Position numbers and translations under genes: made by a program. DNA of 64,000 bases from Streptomyces sp. LHD-70. Its GTDB lineage: Bacteria; Actinomycetota; Actinomycetes; Streptomycetales; Streptomycetaceae. The stretch covers positions 930,001 to 994,000 of the forward strand of contig NZ_JAVIFW010000001.1 in NCBI RefSeq assembly GCF_031157275.1, in the 5' to 3' direction. Below, piece by piece: positions 45,266 to 54,170 of this stretch. The notes beneath the pieces were generated by a model. The model had not been told where the DNA came from, ran no database searches, and was given only the letters and a program-made list of their open reading frames with translations. Each line of letters opens with the position of its first letter. The first letter of the stretch is position 1.

Positions 45266-46416
45266 AGACCTCCGCCTTCCTCTACCCCTGGGACGTGAAC
45301 GGCGACCCGGACGCCGCGGCGCGCCTCGTCGACCTCGGCGTCCAGCAGGTCACCCTCGCCTCCGCCTACCACTCCACCCGCGCCCTCACCCCCCGCCACC
45401 CGCGCCACCGCATCGTCACCGCCGCGCACGCCGCCGTACTCCACCCGCCGGGCCCGCGGTGGCAGGGGCGGCGGCTGCGGCAGTACCCGGCGGGGGACTG
45501 GGCGCCCGGCGACGCCTTCGCCGAGGCCGCCGCCGCCCTCGCCGACGCGGGGCTCGACGTCCACTCCTGGGTCGTCCTCGCCCACAACTCCCGTATGGGC
45601 GCCGAACATCCGGACACCTCCGTCGTCAACGCCTACGGCGACCGCTACCCCTGGGCGCCCTGCATCGCACAGCCCGAGGTCCGCGCGTACGTCACGACCC
45701 TGGCCGCCGACTCCGCCGCGCGCCCCGGCGCGCTCGGCACCGAGCTGGAGTCCTGCGGCTGGTACGGGCTCGCCCATCTGCACGCCCACGACAAGATCGC
45801 CGGTGTCCCCCTCGGAGACGCCGCGCAGTACCTGATGTCCCTCTGCTTCTGCGCCGCCTGCGCCCGGGGGTACGAGGACGCCGGGCTGTCGGCCGAGCGG
45901 CTCGCGCAGTCCGTACGCGACGCCCTCGCGCCGGTCTGGCGCGGCGAGACGCCCGAGGACGCCCCGATCGAGCGGCTCCTCGCCCCCGAACTCGCCGCCG
46001 CCACCCTGGAGTTCAGGACCCGCACGGCCCGCACGCTGCAGGAGGACGCGATCGCGGCGGTACGGGCGGCGGCCCCCGCGGGCTTCCAGGTGCTGCTGCA
46101 CGCCGACCCCGTCCCGTACCACTGCGGCGCCAACGCGGGCGTGGAGCCGTCTCATGTCCTCGCGGTGGCGGACGGGGTGGTCGTGCCGTGCACAGGTGGG
46201 CCCGCTCTGCTCGCGCCGTTCGCCGCGGCCGCCCCACCGGGGACGGTCCTCGCCGCCAACCTCACCGTGGTGAGCGGCATGGGCGGCACACCCGGCACCC
46301 TCGCCCGGGACGCGGAACGCGCCGCCCGCGCGGGCGCGACGGAGCTCCGCCTCTACCACGCGGGCCTGGCGTCGGACGCAGACCTGGCGGAGGTACGGCG
46401 GGCGCTGAACACGTAA
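45262..46416 (+). CDS. Unknown protein coupled to the glucarate dehydratase gene
   Basis: A 384-residue alanine-rich protein, probably a TIM-barrel (SAFLYPWDVNGD start, GVQQVTLASAYHSTRAL, VVLAHNSRMG, ELESCGWYGLAHLHAHDK). A cysteine pair LCFCAACARGYEDAG (about residues 193-207) may hold a metal. It recalls sugar-binding or glycosidase-like barrels, but I do not recognise a described family. The GTGA overlap with kdgD and the divergent uronate dehydrogenase-like gene imply a role in uronate or aldarate use. No signal peptide. Confidence 0.8.
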   Translation: MKTSAFLYPWDVNGDPDAAARLVDLGVQQVTLASAYHSTRALTPRHPRHRIVTAAHAAVLHPPGPRWQGRRLRQYPAGDWAPGDAFAEAAAALADAGLDVHSWVVLAHNSRMGAEHPDTSVVNAYGDRYPWAPCIAQPEVRAYVTTLAADSAARPGALGTELESCGWYGLAHLHAHDKIAGVPLGDAAQYLMSLCFCAACARGYEDAGLSAERLAQSVRDALAPVWRGETPEDAPIERLLAPELAAATLEFRTRTARTLQEDAIAAVRAAAPAGFQVLLHADPVPYHCGANAGVEPSHVLAVADGVVVPCTGGPALLAPFAAAAPPGTVLAANLTVVSGMGGTPGTLARDAERAARAGATELRLYHAGLASDADLAEVRRALNT

Positions 46417-46515
46417 GCGGGCGCTGAACGCGTAAGTCGTCCGGCGTCCTCCGATGAGTCCGGGGCTCGGCGGCGGTCCACCCTGAGGAGATCCGGCCGG
46501 AACAAGGAGCGCGCG

Positions 46516-47118
46516 ATGGCAGACGACACGACCACCGACGGCATGCTCGACCTCACACCCCAGACGCGGGTCATCGCCCGCCTCGCCGAGCGCGTCGACG
46601 ACGGCAGCCTCGGCGATCCCACGCCGTGCCCGGAGTACGCGGTACGCAACCTCCTCGGCCACCTCACGCAGCTGGCCGTAGCGTTCAGGGACGCCGCCCG
46701 CAAGGACTTCGGGCCGACCACCGACACCGACCCCGGCAGCAGCCTCCCGGACATCGGCGAGGACTGGCGGGCCGAACTGCCCAAGGCGCTGGACGAGCTG
46801 GCGGAGGCCTGGCGGGATCCGGCGGCGTGGGAGGGGGAGACCCGGGCGGGCGGGGTGACGCTGCCGGCGGTGGTGATGGCTCAGGTCGCGGTGGACGAGC
46901 TGGTGATCCACGGCTGGGATCTGGCCCGTGCGACCGGCCAGGAGTACGTCCCGGACCCCGGGTGCCTCGCGGCGGCGTACGGGCTCCTTGACCAGTCCCG
47001 GGCGCCCGAGGATCGGGGCGAGATCTTCGGGCCGATCGTCGAGGTGGGGGACGAGGCGCCGCTGCTCGACCGGGCGATCGGCCTGGCCGGCCGGCACCCC
47101 GACTGGCCTGCGGCCTGA
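46516..47118 (+). CDS. DinB/MDMPI-fold TIGR03086-family protein
   Basis: A 200-residue protein of the mycothiol-dependent maleylpyruvate isomerase N-terminal type. Typical segments are TPCPEYAVRNLLGHLT (about 36-51), with a metal-binding histidine, and VAVDELVIHGWDLARATGQ (about 118-136) with the next ligands. These proteins bind a metal in a four-helix bundle and many are thiol-dependent enzymes; the substrate is unknown. ATG 46516 follows AAGGAGCG. It stands alone. Confidence 0.85.
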   Translation: MADDTTTDGMLDLTPQTRVIARLAERVDDGSLGDPTPCPEYAVRNLLGHLTQLAVAFRDAARKDFGPTTDTDPGSSLPDIGEDWRAELPKALDELAEAWRDPAAWEGETRAGGVTLPAVVMAQVAVDELVIHGWDLARATGQEYVPDPGCLAAAYGLLDQSRAPEDRGEIFGPIVEVGDEAPLLDRAIGLAGRHPDWPAA

Positions 47119-47160
47119 GCGGACCCCGGCCCCCCATCGACTGCAGGGCCGGCCGCCGCG

Positions 47161-48246
47161 CTACCAGGGCGAGGGGAGTGCCTGTACGAAGTCGGACCAG
47201 AGGTGGCCGGGGTTCTCGATGCCGACGGACACTCGTACGGTCCCCTCGCTCGCGCCGACCGCGCGCAGGACCGAGCTCGTCGGGTGGTGGACCAGCGTCT
47301 CCATACCCCCCAGGGCGGTGCTCGGCTGCGCCAGCGTCACCCGGTCGGTGAACTGCCGGGCGGCATCGCGGCCCCGGGCGATGTCGAAGGCGAGCAGCCC
47401 GCCGTAGTCCCCCAGGAGCCGGGTCGCCACCCGGTGGCTCGGGTGGCCGGGCAGGCCCGGCCAGTGCACGGCGGCGACCGCCGGATGCGCGGCCAGGCGC
47501 CGGGCGAGTGCACCGGCGTTCTCGCAGTGCCGGCGCATCCGCAGCGGCAGCGTGCGCAGCCCGCGCAGGGTGAGCCAGCCGGTGAACGGGTCGGCGGTCT
47601 CCCCCAGCGCGAGGACCCGGTCGCGGACCCTGCGGTGCTGCCGCTCGTCGGCGAAGACCAGGATGCCGCCCGTGACGTCGGTGTGGCCGCCGATGTACGC
47701 GGTGGACGAGTGGAGCACGATGTCCGCCCCGTGGTGCAGGGGCCGGCACAGCATCGGGGAGGCGAAGGTGTTGTCCACCACGGTGATCAGTCCGGCCTCG
47801 CGCGCGAGTCCGGTCATGGCGGGCAGGTCGCAGACGTCCCCCAGGGGACCGGCGAGCGTCTCCAGGTACAGCATCCGGGTCGTGGGGCGGATCGCCCCGG
47901 CGACCTCCCCCGGGCTGCGGCCCGAGACGTAGGTGATCCGTACGCCGCGGGTGCGCTCCAGCGCACGGAACCGCGCCAGGCTGCCGCCGTACGGGGAGCA
48001 ATGTGCGATCACGTGCTCGCCCGGACGCAGATGGCAGGCCAGCACGCTGTCGAGGGCGGCCGCGCCGGTGGCGGTGGCGAGCGCGGCGGCGCCGTCCTCC
48101 AGGTCGGCCATGGCGGTCTCCAGCGCCTGCGGGGCGAGGCGGGTGAGATCGCCCGAGTGCACTGCCAGGGACTCGAGCGTGCCTGTGGGTCCGAGTGAGC
48201 CGCCGGGGTCGCCTGGCGGGTCGTGCAGCAGCGAGGAGAGGGGCAT
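47161..48246 (-). CDS. Cystathionine gamma-synthase-like protein lacking the PLP lysine
   Basis: A 361-residue member of the Cys/Met-metabolism PLP family (VVDNTFASPM, GGHTDVTGG, STALGGMETLVHHP, VRVSVGIENP). Two essentials are changed. The lysine of the usual S-x-TKY-x-x-GH motif is alanine (STAYIGGH, A183, codon at 47698-47700). The N-terminal YSR-x-x-NPT segment that holds the neighbouring PLP phosphate is missing, as is the usual H-P-A-S-x-T-H. It is otherwise intact with normal codon use, so it may be a pseudoenzyme. ATG 48246 has TGAGGA upstream. Divergent from a MocR gene. Confidence 0.85.
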   Translation of the reverse strand: MPLSSLLHDPPGDPGGSLGPTGTLESLAVHSGDLTRLAPQALETAMADLEDGAAALATATGAAALDSVLACHLRPGEHVIAHCSPYGGSLARFRALERTRGVRITYVSGRSPGEVAGAIRPTTRMLYLETLAGPLGDVCDLPAMTGLAREAGLITVVDNTFASPMLCRPLHHGADIVLHSSTAYIGGHTDVTGGILVFADERQHRRVRDRVLALGETADPFTGWLTLRGLRTLPLRMRRHCENAGALARRLAAHPAVAAVHWPGLPGHPSHRVATRLLGDYGGLLAFDIARGRDAARQFTDRVTLAQPSTALGGMETLVHHPTSSVLRAVGASEGTVRVSVGIENPGHLWSDFVQALPSPW

Positions 48247-48285
48247 GTCCACGATCCTCACCGCCGTACTCCGGCCGGGGCAGCG

Positions 48286-48303
48286 CCAATCCTGCTAGAT
48301 TGG
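48286..48303 (+). promoter_or_regulatory. MocR operator and -10 region (CCAATC-N6-GATTGG)
   Basis: A perfect 6-bp inverted repeat spans TAGATT (48296-48301), a good -10 box nine bases before ATG 48311. A further CCAATTG lies at 48317-48323 inside the gene. No Shine-Dalgarno is present, so the MocR mRNA may be leaderless and autoregulated here, possibly together with the divergent gene. Confidence 0.55.
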
Positions 48304-48310
48304 TTTGCTG

Positions 48311-49780
48311 ATGAAGCCAATTGAGGTGGGTCTGCTGGTTTTCCAGCTCGGTCGCTGGTCGGCCGGGCGCGGTCCGCTGCATCTGCTGCTCGCCAGGCGG
48401 CTGCGCGAACTCATCGACGCCGGGGATCTCCCGCCGGGCACCCGGCTGCCGCCCGAGCGGGAGCTGGCACACCGGCTGGCGGTGGGCCGGTCCACCCTGG
48501 TCGCCGCCTACGAGCCGCTCCGCCTGGAAGGGCGGCTCCAGCGGCGCCAGGGCAGCGGGACCTGGGTGACGCCGTCCGCCCCGACCGACGCCGACGCCCG
48601 GCCCCCTGGCACGGTCGGCACCGCGCACCCGATGTTCCTCAACTTCCTCGAACCGCCCGACGGGGTGCTCCAGTTGGCCTGCGCGGCACCGGACGCGCCG
48701 CCCGCCGAACTCCTCGCGGCCTACCAGGCCGGGCTGTCCCGCCTCGCCGTGCCCTCCCCCGACCTCGGCTACCACCCCGCCGGGCACCCCGCCCTGCGCA
48801 CCGCACTGGCCCGGCACTACACGGACCGGGGCACGTTCACCGACCCCGAGCAGATCCTCGTCACCACCGGCGCCCAGCAGGCCCTGGCCCTGCTCGTCCG
48901 GCTGTTCGTCGCACCCGGCAGCCAGGTCCTGGTCGAGGCGCCGACCTACCCCGGCGCGCTGGAGCTGCTCCGCGAGTCGGCCGCGGTCATCAGGTGGGCG
49001 CCCAGCGGTACGGACGGCCTGGACGTGGACGCGTGGTGCCGCGCAGTGACCGAGCACCGGCCCGCGCTGGCCTACCTGGTGCCGACCTGTCACAACCCGA
49101 CGGGCAGGGTCGTGCCGTCCCTGATCCGCCGCCGCCTGGTCGAAGCGGCCCGCCAGTACGACGTACCGCTCATCGACGACGAAGTGCTCGGCTCGCTCAC
49201 CTTCGACGGCACCGCACCGCCCGGGCTTGCCGCCTTCGACACCGACGGCCAGGTCATCACGGTCGGCTCACTGAGCAAGGTGGCCTGGGGAGGGCTGCGC
49301 ATCGGCTGGATACGGGCCAGGGCCTCGCTGGTGTCGCGGCTGGCCCGGCTCAAGGCCCCGCAGGACTTCGGCAGCGACGTCCTCTCCCAGCTGGCCGCGG
49401 TGGAGCTGCTGCCCGGCCTTGACGACCTCGCCCGGCAGCGCGCCGAGCAGCTCCGCAAACGCCACGACCACCTGTGCGCCGCGCTGGCCCGCCGCCTGCC
49501 CGACTGGGACTTCCGCCCCGCCGAAGGCGGTCAGACGCTGTGGGTGCGGCTGCCCGGCGGTGATGGCTCGACCTTCGCGCAGACCGCGCTGCGCCACGGG
49601 ATCGCCGTACTGCCCGGCGCCTCGCTGCACCCGGAGGGCGGCGACGCGGACCGGCTGCGGCTGCCCTTCCTGCTCGCCGAGGACGAGCTGGACGAGGCGG
49701 TGAGCCGACTCGCCGCGGCCTGGCGCCGGTACCAGAAGGACGAGCCCGGCCATGTGGTGATGAACGGCCTCGCCGTCTGA
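48311..49780 (+). CDS. MocR-type regulator (GntR HTH fused to aminotransferase)
   Basis: A 489-residue protein. The N-terminal GntR-type winged helix (about 20-90) has LARRLRELIDAGDLPPGTRLPPERELA and RSTLVAAYEPLRLEGRL. The class I aminotransferase-like domain (about 115-480) keeps the PLP lysine in GSLSKVAWGGLRIGW and the HNPTGRV and IDDEVLG segments. MocR proteins sense PLP, or amino-acid adducts with it. It converges on the proA end of the nine-gene operon and diverges from the PLP-lysine-less protein, its likely target. Confidence 0.92.
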   Translation: MKPIEVGLLVFQLGRWSAGRGPLHLLLARRLRELIDAGDLPPGTRLPPERELAHRLAVGRSTLVAAYEPLRLEGRLQRRQGSGTWVTPSAPTDADARPPGTVGTAHPMFLNFLEPPDGVLQLACAAPDAPPAELLAAYQAGLSRLAVPSPDLGYHPAGHPALRTALARHYTDRGTFTDPEQILVTTGAQQALALLVRLFVAPGSQVLVEAPTYPGALELLRESAAVIRWAPSGTDGLDVDAWCRAVTEHRPALAYLVPTCHNPTGRVVPSLIRRRLVEAARQYDVPLIDDEVLGSLTFDGTAPPGLAAFDTDGQVITVGSLSKVAWGGLRIGWIRARASLVSRLARLKAPQDFGSDVLSQLAAVELLPGLDDLARQRAEQLRKRHDHLCAALARRLPDWDFRPAEGGQTLWVRLPGGDGSTFAQTALRHGIAVLPGASLHPEGGDADRLRLPFLLAEDELDEAVSRLAAAWRRYQKDEPGHVVMNGLAV

Positions 49781-49852
49781 CACCCCGGACGGACGGCGGG
49801 GACCGCGACGCCCCCGCCACCCGCCAGCCACGACCTAGCCGCCAGCCACGAC

Positions 49853-51187
49853 CTAGCCGCCGGACAGGGCGTCGCAGCCGAGACCTGGGGGCGCGGGGGT
49901 GGCGCCGCGGATGTGGCCGTCGCCGGTGAGGACGTATTTGGCCGTGGTCAGCTCGGCGAGCGCGATCGGCCCGCGGGCATGGACCTTCTGCGTGGAGATC
50001 CCGACCTCCGCGCCGAGTCCCATCTCGCCTCCGTCGACGTACCGGGTGGAGACGTTCACGGCGACGACGGCCGAGTCGACCAGCGAGGTGAACCGCTGGG
50101 CGGCCGCGCGCGAGCGCGTGATGATCGACTCGGTGTGCCCGGAGCCGTACCGCCGGATGTGGGCGACCGCGTCGTCCACCGAGTCCACGACCGCCGCGGA
50201 GAGGTCGAGGGAGAGGTACTCCGCCCCCCAGTCCTCCTCGGTGGCCGGCACCACGGCCCGGTCGTACGCGGCCACCCGGGCATCGCCGTGCACCGTGATC
50301 CCCGCCTCGCGCAGCGCGGCCAGGGCATCGGGCAGGAAGGTGTCCGCGATCCCGGCGTGGACCAGGAGCGACTCCGCGGCGTTGCACGTCGAGGGGCGCT
50401 GCGCCTTGGCGTTGAGCAGCACCGACAGCGCCATGCGGGGGTCGGCGTCCTCGTCCACGTAGACATGGCAGTTGCCGATCCCGGTCTCGAGGACCGGGAC
50501 GGTGGCGCCCTCGGCCACGGTGCGGATCAGGTCCGCCCCGCCCCGCGGAATCAGCAGATCGACCAGACCCCTGGCCGTCATCAACTCCCGTACGGAGGCG
50601 CGGCTGTCGCCGGGTACCCGCTGGACCGCGTCGACCGGTACGGCGGTGCCGGCCAGCGCGCCCCGGATCACCGCGATCAGCGCGGAATCGGTCGCCCGTG
50701 CCACGGAAGAGCCGCGCAGCAGTACGGCGTTGCCGCTCTTGAGGCACAGGGCCGCGGCGTCGGCGGTGGCATTCGGGCGGCCCTCGTAGATGAACCCGAT
50801 CACGCCGAGCGGAACGCGGATCCGCCGCATGTCCAGGCCGTTGGGGAGGACGGCGGAGTGCGTCGTCTCGCCGATCGGGTCGGGCAGCGCGGCCACTTGC
50901 CGCACGGCGGCGGCGACCCCGGCGAGCCCCGCCTCGTCCATCCGCAGCCGGTCGAGCACGGACTCGGACTTCCCCGCGGCCAGGGCCGCTTCGACGTCCT
51001 GGCGGTTGGCCTCCAGGATGTCGCCCGAGCGGGCGAGGAGCGCGCCGGCGATCGCCTCGAGCGCCGCGTCCTTCTCGGCGCTGGAGAGCGTGGCCAGCGG
51101 GACTGCTGCCTGCTTGGCCGCGGCGGCTGTCTCCAGGACCCCGTTCCCGGTGGTCTCTTCGCCCGTGGGGGCGGTCTTCTCGCTCAT
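49853..51187 (-). CDS. proA: ProA-family semialdehyde dehydrogenase
   Basis: A 444-residue gamma-glutamyl phosphate reductase-family enzyme with the catalytic cysteine C268 ([13 protein letters not shown]), [15 protein letters not shown] and the C-terminal [19 protein letters not shown]. Normally it reduces glutamyl phosphate to glutamate semialdehyde for proline. Here it overlaps the end of an aspartokinase gene (ATGA), no glutamate kinase is present, and the operon otherwise lacks an aspartate semialdehyde dehydrogenase. It may therefore act on aspartyl phosphate; that is inference. It is the last gene of the operon. Confidence 0.88.
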   Translation of the reverse strand: MSEKTAPTGEETTGNGVLETAAAAKQAAVPLATLSSAEKDAALEAIAGALLARSGDILEANRQDVEAALAAGKSESVLDRLRMDEAGLAGVAAAVRQVAALPDPIGETTHSAVLPNGLDMRRIRVPLGVIGFIYEGRPNATADAAALCLKSGNAVLLRGSSVARATDSALIAVIRGALAGTAVPVDAVQRVPGDSRASVRELMTARGLVDLLIPRGGADLIRTVAEGATVPVLETGIGNCHVYVDEDADPRMALSVLLNAKAQRPSTCNAAESLLVHAGIADTFLPDALAALREAGITVHGDARVAAYDRAVVPATEEDWGAEYLSLDLSAAVVDSVDDAVAHIRRYGSGHTESIITRSRAAAQRFTSLVDSAVVAVNVSTRYVDGGEMGLGAEVGISTQKVHARGPIALAELTTAKYVLTGDGHIRGATPAPPGLGCDALSGG

Positions 51188-52488
51188 CGGCCGGTCCCCG
51201 CGTAGACGACGGCTTCGGCGCCGTCGGTGTCAAGCCCGAAGGCACTGTGCGCGGCGAGCGCCGCGGCCTCCAGGTCGTGGATGTGGACCACCACCGAGAT
51301 ACGGATCTCGGAGGTGGAGATCATGTCGATGTTGATGCCGGTCTCGGCAAGGGCGGCGAACAGCGTGGCCGAGACGCCCGGGTGCGAGCGCATCCCGGCA
51401 CCGACCACGGAGAGCTTGCCGATCCGGTCGTCGTGCCGCAGGTCCATGTAGCCGACCCGGTCCTTGAGCCCTTCCACGACGTGCAGCGCCGTGGGGCAGT
51501 CAGAGCCTTCGAGGGTGAAGGAGATGTCGGTGAGCCCGGTGGCGGCCTCCGACGCGTTCTGCACGATCATGTCGATGTTGATGCCCGCCTCGGCGAGGGC
51601 CGTGAAGATGACCGCCGCCGCCCCGGTCTTGTCGGGGACGCCCCCGATCGTGACCTTCGCCTGGCCCCGGTCGTGCGCGATGCCGGAGATGACCGGCTGT
51701 TCCATGCTTCCTCCTCGTGCTGCTGTCTTCCCGGCAGGTGCCGTCTTCCCGGCTGCTCGGCCGGTGACCCAGGTGCCGTCCTTCTCGCTGAAGGACGAGC
51801 GCACATGGATGGGGACGCCGAACCGGCGGGCGTACTCCACGGAGCGCAGGTGCAGGATCCTGGCTCCGTGCGCGGCCAGTTCGAGCATGTCCTCGGCGGC
51901 GATCCGGTCGATCCTCCGCGCCGCCGGAACGATTCTGGGGTCGGCGGTGAACACGCCGTCGACGTCCGTGTAGATCTCGCAGACATCGGCGCCGAGCGCG
52001 GCGGCCAGCGCCACCGCGGTGGTGTCGGAGCCGCCGCGGCCGAGGGTGGTGATGTCCTTCGTCTCCTGGCTCACGCCCTGGAAGCCCGCGACGATGACGA
52101 TCGCGCCCTCGTCGAGAGCCGCCCGGATACGCCGGGGAGTCACCTCGGTGATCCGGGCCCGGCCGTGCTCCGCGTCGGTGATCACACCGGCCTGCGAGCC
52201 GGTGAACGACCGCGCGTCGCACCCGAGATCGCCGATCGCCATGGCAAGGAGTGCCATGGAGATCCGTTCGCCCGCGGTGAGCAGCATGTCCAGCTCCCGG
52301 CTGTGTCCGCGGGCACCTACCTCATCGGCGAGGGTGAGCAGGTCGTCCGTGGTGTCGCCCATGGCGGAGACCACGACGACGGTGTCGTTCCCGCCTTCGC
52401 GGGCCGCCACCACACGGCGGGCGACCCGCTTGACGGACTCGGCGTCGGCCACGGAGGAGCCGCCGTATTTCTGCACGACAAGGGCCAT
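51184..52488 (-). CDS. lysC: Aspartate kinase
   Basis: A 434-residue kinase that phosphorylates aspartate, first step toward homoserine and diaminopimelate. The kinase domain starts KYGGSSVAD, with [32 protein letters not shown] and [18 protein letters not shown]. Two ACT domains occupy about 265-345 and 347-430 ([27 protein letters not shown]). The linker near 245 is expanded with [19 protein letters not shown] 52488 overlaps the reductase stop (TGATG). A second aspartokinase besides the housekeeping one is likely; its feedback behaviour cannot be read here. Confidence 0.94.
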   Translation of the reverse strand: MALVVQKYGGSSVADAESVKRVARRVVAAREGGNDTVVVVSAMGDTTDDLLTLADEVGARGHSRELDMLLTAGERISMALLAMAIGDLGCDARSFTGSQAGVITDAEHGRARITEVTPRRIRAALDEGAIVIVAGFQGVSQETKDITTLGRGGSDTTAVALAAALGADVCEIYTDVDGVFTADPRIVPAARRIDRIAAEDMLELAAHGARILHLRSVEYARRFGVPIHVRSSFSEKDGTWVTGRAAGKTAPAGKTAARGGSMEQPVISGIAHDRGQAKVTIGGVPDKTGAAAVIFTALAEAGINIDMIVQNASEAATGLTDISFTLEGSDCPTALHVVEGLKDRVGYMDLRHDDRIGKLSVVGAGMRSHPGVSATLFAALAETGINIDMISTSEIRISVVVHIHDLEAAALAAHSAFGLDTDGAEAVVYAGTGR

Positions 52489-54170
52489 CAGTGTTCCTTT
52501 CGGTGAGTGTGGCCGTGGCCTGTGCCAGGAGGGCCGGAGGGATCGGCGGGCCGGGCGAGGAGTTCCTCGACGAGCGGACGGCAGCTGCCGCAGCCGGTGG
52601 TGGCCCGGGTCCGGGCGGCGACCGCGGTGACGTCCGCGGCGCCGGCCTGCCGGCACCGCACGATCGCGTCCTTGGTGACCGCGTTGCACTGGCAGACCAC
52701 GGCGTCGCCGGGGAGTCCGCCCGCTCCGGGAGCGTTGGCGGCCGCGGCGCCCGGCTCGGGAAATTCGGGGAAGAGCAGCAGCCGGCGGTCCAGCGGGGCC
52801 TCGGCCTGCCGGTCGAAGAGCCGGCTCACCGTGCCGCCGCCGGCCGTGGCGCCCGTGCTGTCGCCGAGCAGGATGGCGCCGGTCACCCGGTTCTGACGGA
52901 GGATCAGCTTCTGGTACGTGCCGCGCCGGGTGTCGAGGAAGCGGACCACCTCGGGCGCACCACCGTCCCCGCTCCCGGCCTGCGCACCGCTCCCGGCCTG
53001 CGCACCGCTCCCGTCATGCGCACCGCTCCCGAGATGCGCACCACTCCCGAGATGCGCACCACTCCCGGCCTGCGCCCCGCGCTCCGCCTCGGCTCCGCCT
53101 TCTCCTTCTCCTTCCGCGTACGCGTCGTCCTCGGTGAGCCCGCTCTCGCCCATCGTGGTGAGGTCGATACCGGCAGCCTTGAGCCGGGTGACGATCCGCG
53201 AGCCCCGGTACGGGGCGCCCTCCACGTCCTGGGTGATCGCCTGGGCGGCGACCCTGGCCTGCTCCCAGGCGGGGGCCACCAGGCCGTGGACGGTGCCGCG
53301 GTGCTCGGCGCAGTCGCCGATCGCGTACACCCGCGGATCGGCGGTACGCATCCAGTCGTCCACCAGGACGCCCCGGCCCACGGGCAGACCGGCCGACTCC
53401 GCGAGGCGGGTGTCGGGCTGGGCGCCGCAGGAGACGACGAGCAGGTCGCCCGCGATCCGCCGCCCGTCGGCGCACTTGACGCCCGTCAGCCGCCCGTCCT
53501 CGGCGGTGACCTCGGTGACCGCCGCACCGAGTTCGACGGTGATGCCCAGCCGTTCCAGCGCCTGGCCGAGCACGCGCCCGGCCGCCGCGTCCAGCTGACG
53601 TTCCATCAGGCGATCGGCGGCGTGCAGGACTCGCACCTCCAGGCCCCGCTGCGCCAGCCCTCTGGCGGCCTCGATGCCGAGCAGCCCGCCGCCGAGCACG
53701 AGGCCGCGCGGCGACCGCCCCGCGGGCGCCGTGGCAACGACGGTCCCGGCCAGGTCGAGGATGCGGCGGCAGTCGGCGAGCGTACGGAATGCGGCGGTGC
53801 CGTCGTGTGGCCGGCCGTTGTCCCCGACCAGGCCCTTGACCGGCGGCAGCCACGCGAGGCCGCCGGTGGCCAGGACCAGCGAGTCATAGCCGGTGACGCT
53901 GCCGTCGTGGGCGGTGACGGTCCGCGCGGCCCGGTCGATGGCGGTGACCCGGACGCCGGTCGCGACGGTGGTCCCCTCCTGGTGCCGGGGCAGTTCGATG
54001 GAGCGCTCCGTCGCGCTGCCCGCCAGCAGATTGGTCAACAGCACGCGGTTGTACGGCTGGTGGGGTTCGGCGCCGATGAGGGTGACCGGCCAGTCGGGCT
54101 GCCGGGCCCGGATCTCGGCCGCCACACGGTGGCCCGCCATACCGGCGCCCACGATCACGACGTGCCGCAT
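52488..54170 (-). CDS. FAD-dependent NAD(P)H reductase with BFD [2Fe-2S] domain (NasB/NirB-N-like)
   Basis: A 560-residue flavoprotein like the electron-transfer subunit of assimilatory nitrate reductases or the N-terminal part of NirB. The FAD loop VGAGMAG is at 7-13, a second nucleotide loop [12 protein letters not shown] near 160 and [10 protein letters not shown] near 285. The C-terminal BFD cluster is C493, C495, C527 and C530. An insert near 375-415 consists of GAxxGS repeats encoded by six 18-bp units (52,971-53,078). The end is histidine-rich. It overlaps both neighbours and probably feeds the molybdoenzyme. Confidence 0.88.
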   Translation of the reverse strand: MRHVVIVGAGMAGHRVAAEIRARQPDWPVTLIGAEPHQPYNRVLLTNLLAGSATERSIELPRHQEGTTVATGVRVTAIDRAARTVTAHDGSVTGYDSLVLATGGLAWLPPVKGLVGDNGRPHDGTAAFRTLADCRRILDLAGTVVATAPAGRSPRGLVLGGGLLGIEAARGLAQRGLEVRVLHAADRLMERQLDAAAGRVLGQALERLGITVELGAAVTEVTAEDGRLTGVKCADGRRIAGDLLVVSCGAQPDTRLAESAGLPVGRGVLVDDWMRTADPRVYAIGDCAEHRGTVHGLVAPAWEQARVAAQAITQDVEGAPYRGSRIVTRLKAAGIDLTTMGESGLTEDDAYAEGEGEGGAEAERGAQAGSGAHLGSGAHLGSGAHDGSGAQAGSGAQAGSGDGGAPEVVRFLDTRRGTYQKLILRQNRVTGAILLGDSTGATAGGGTVSRLFDRQAEAPLDRRLLLFPEFPEPGAAAANAPGAGGLPGDAVVCQCNAVTKDAIVRCRQAGAADVTAVAARTRATTGCGSCRPLVEELLARPADPSGPPGTGHGHTHRKEH

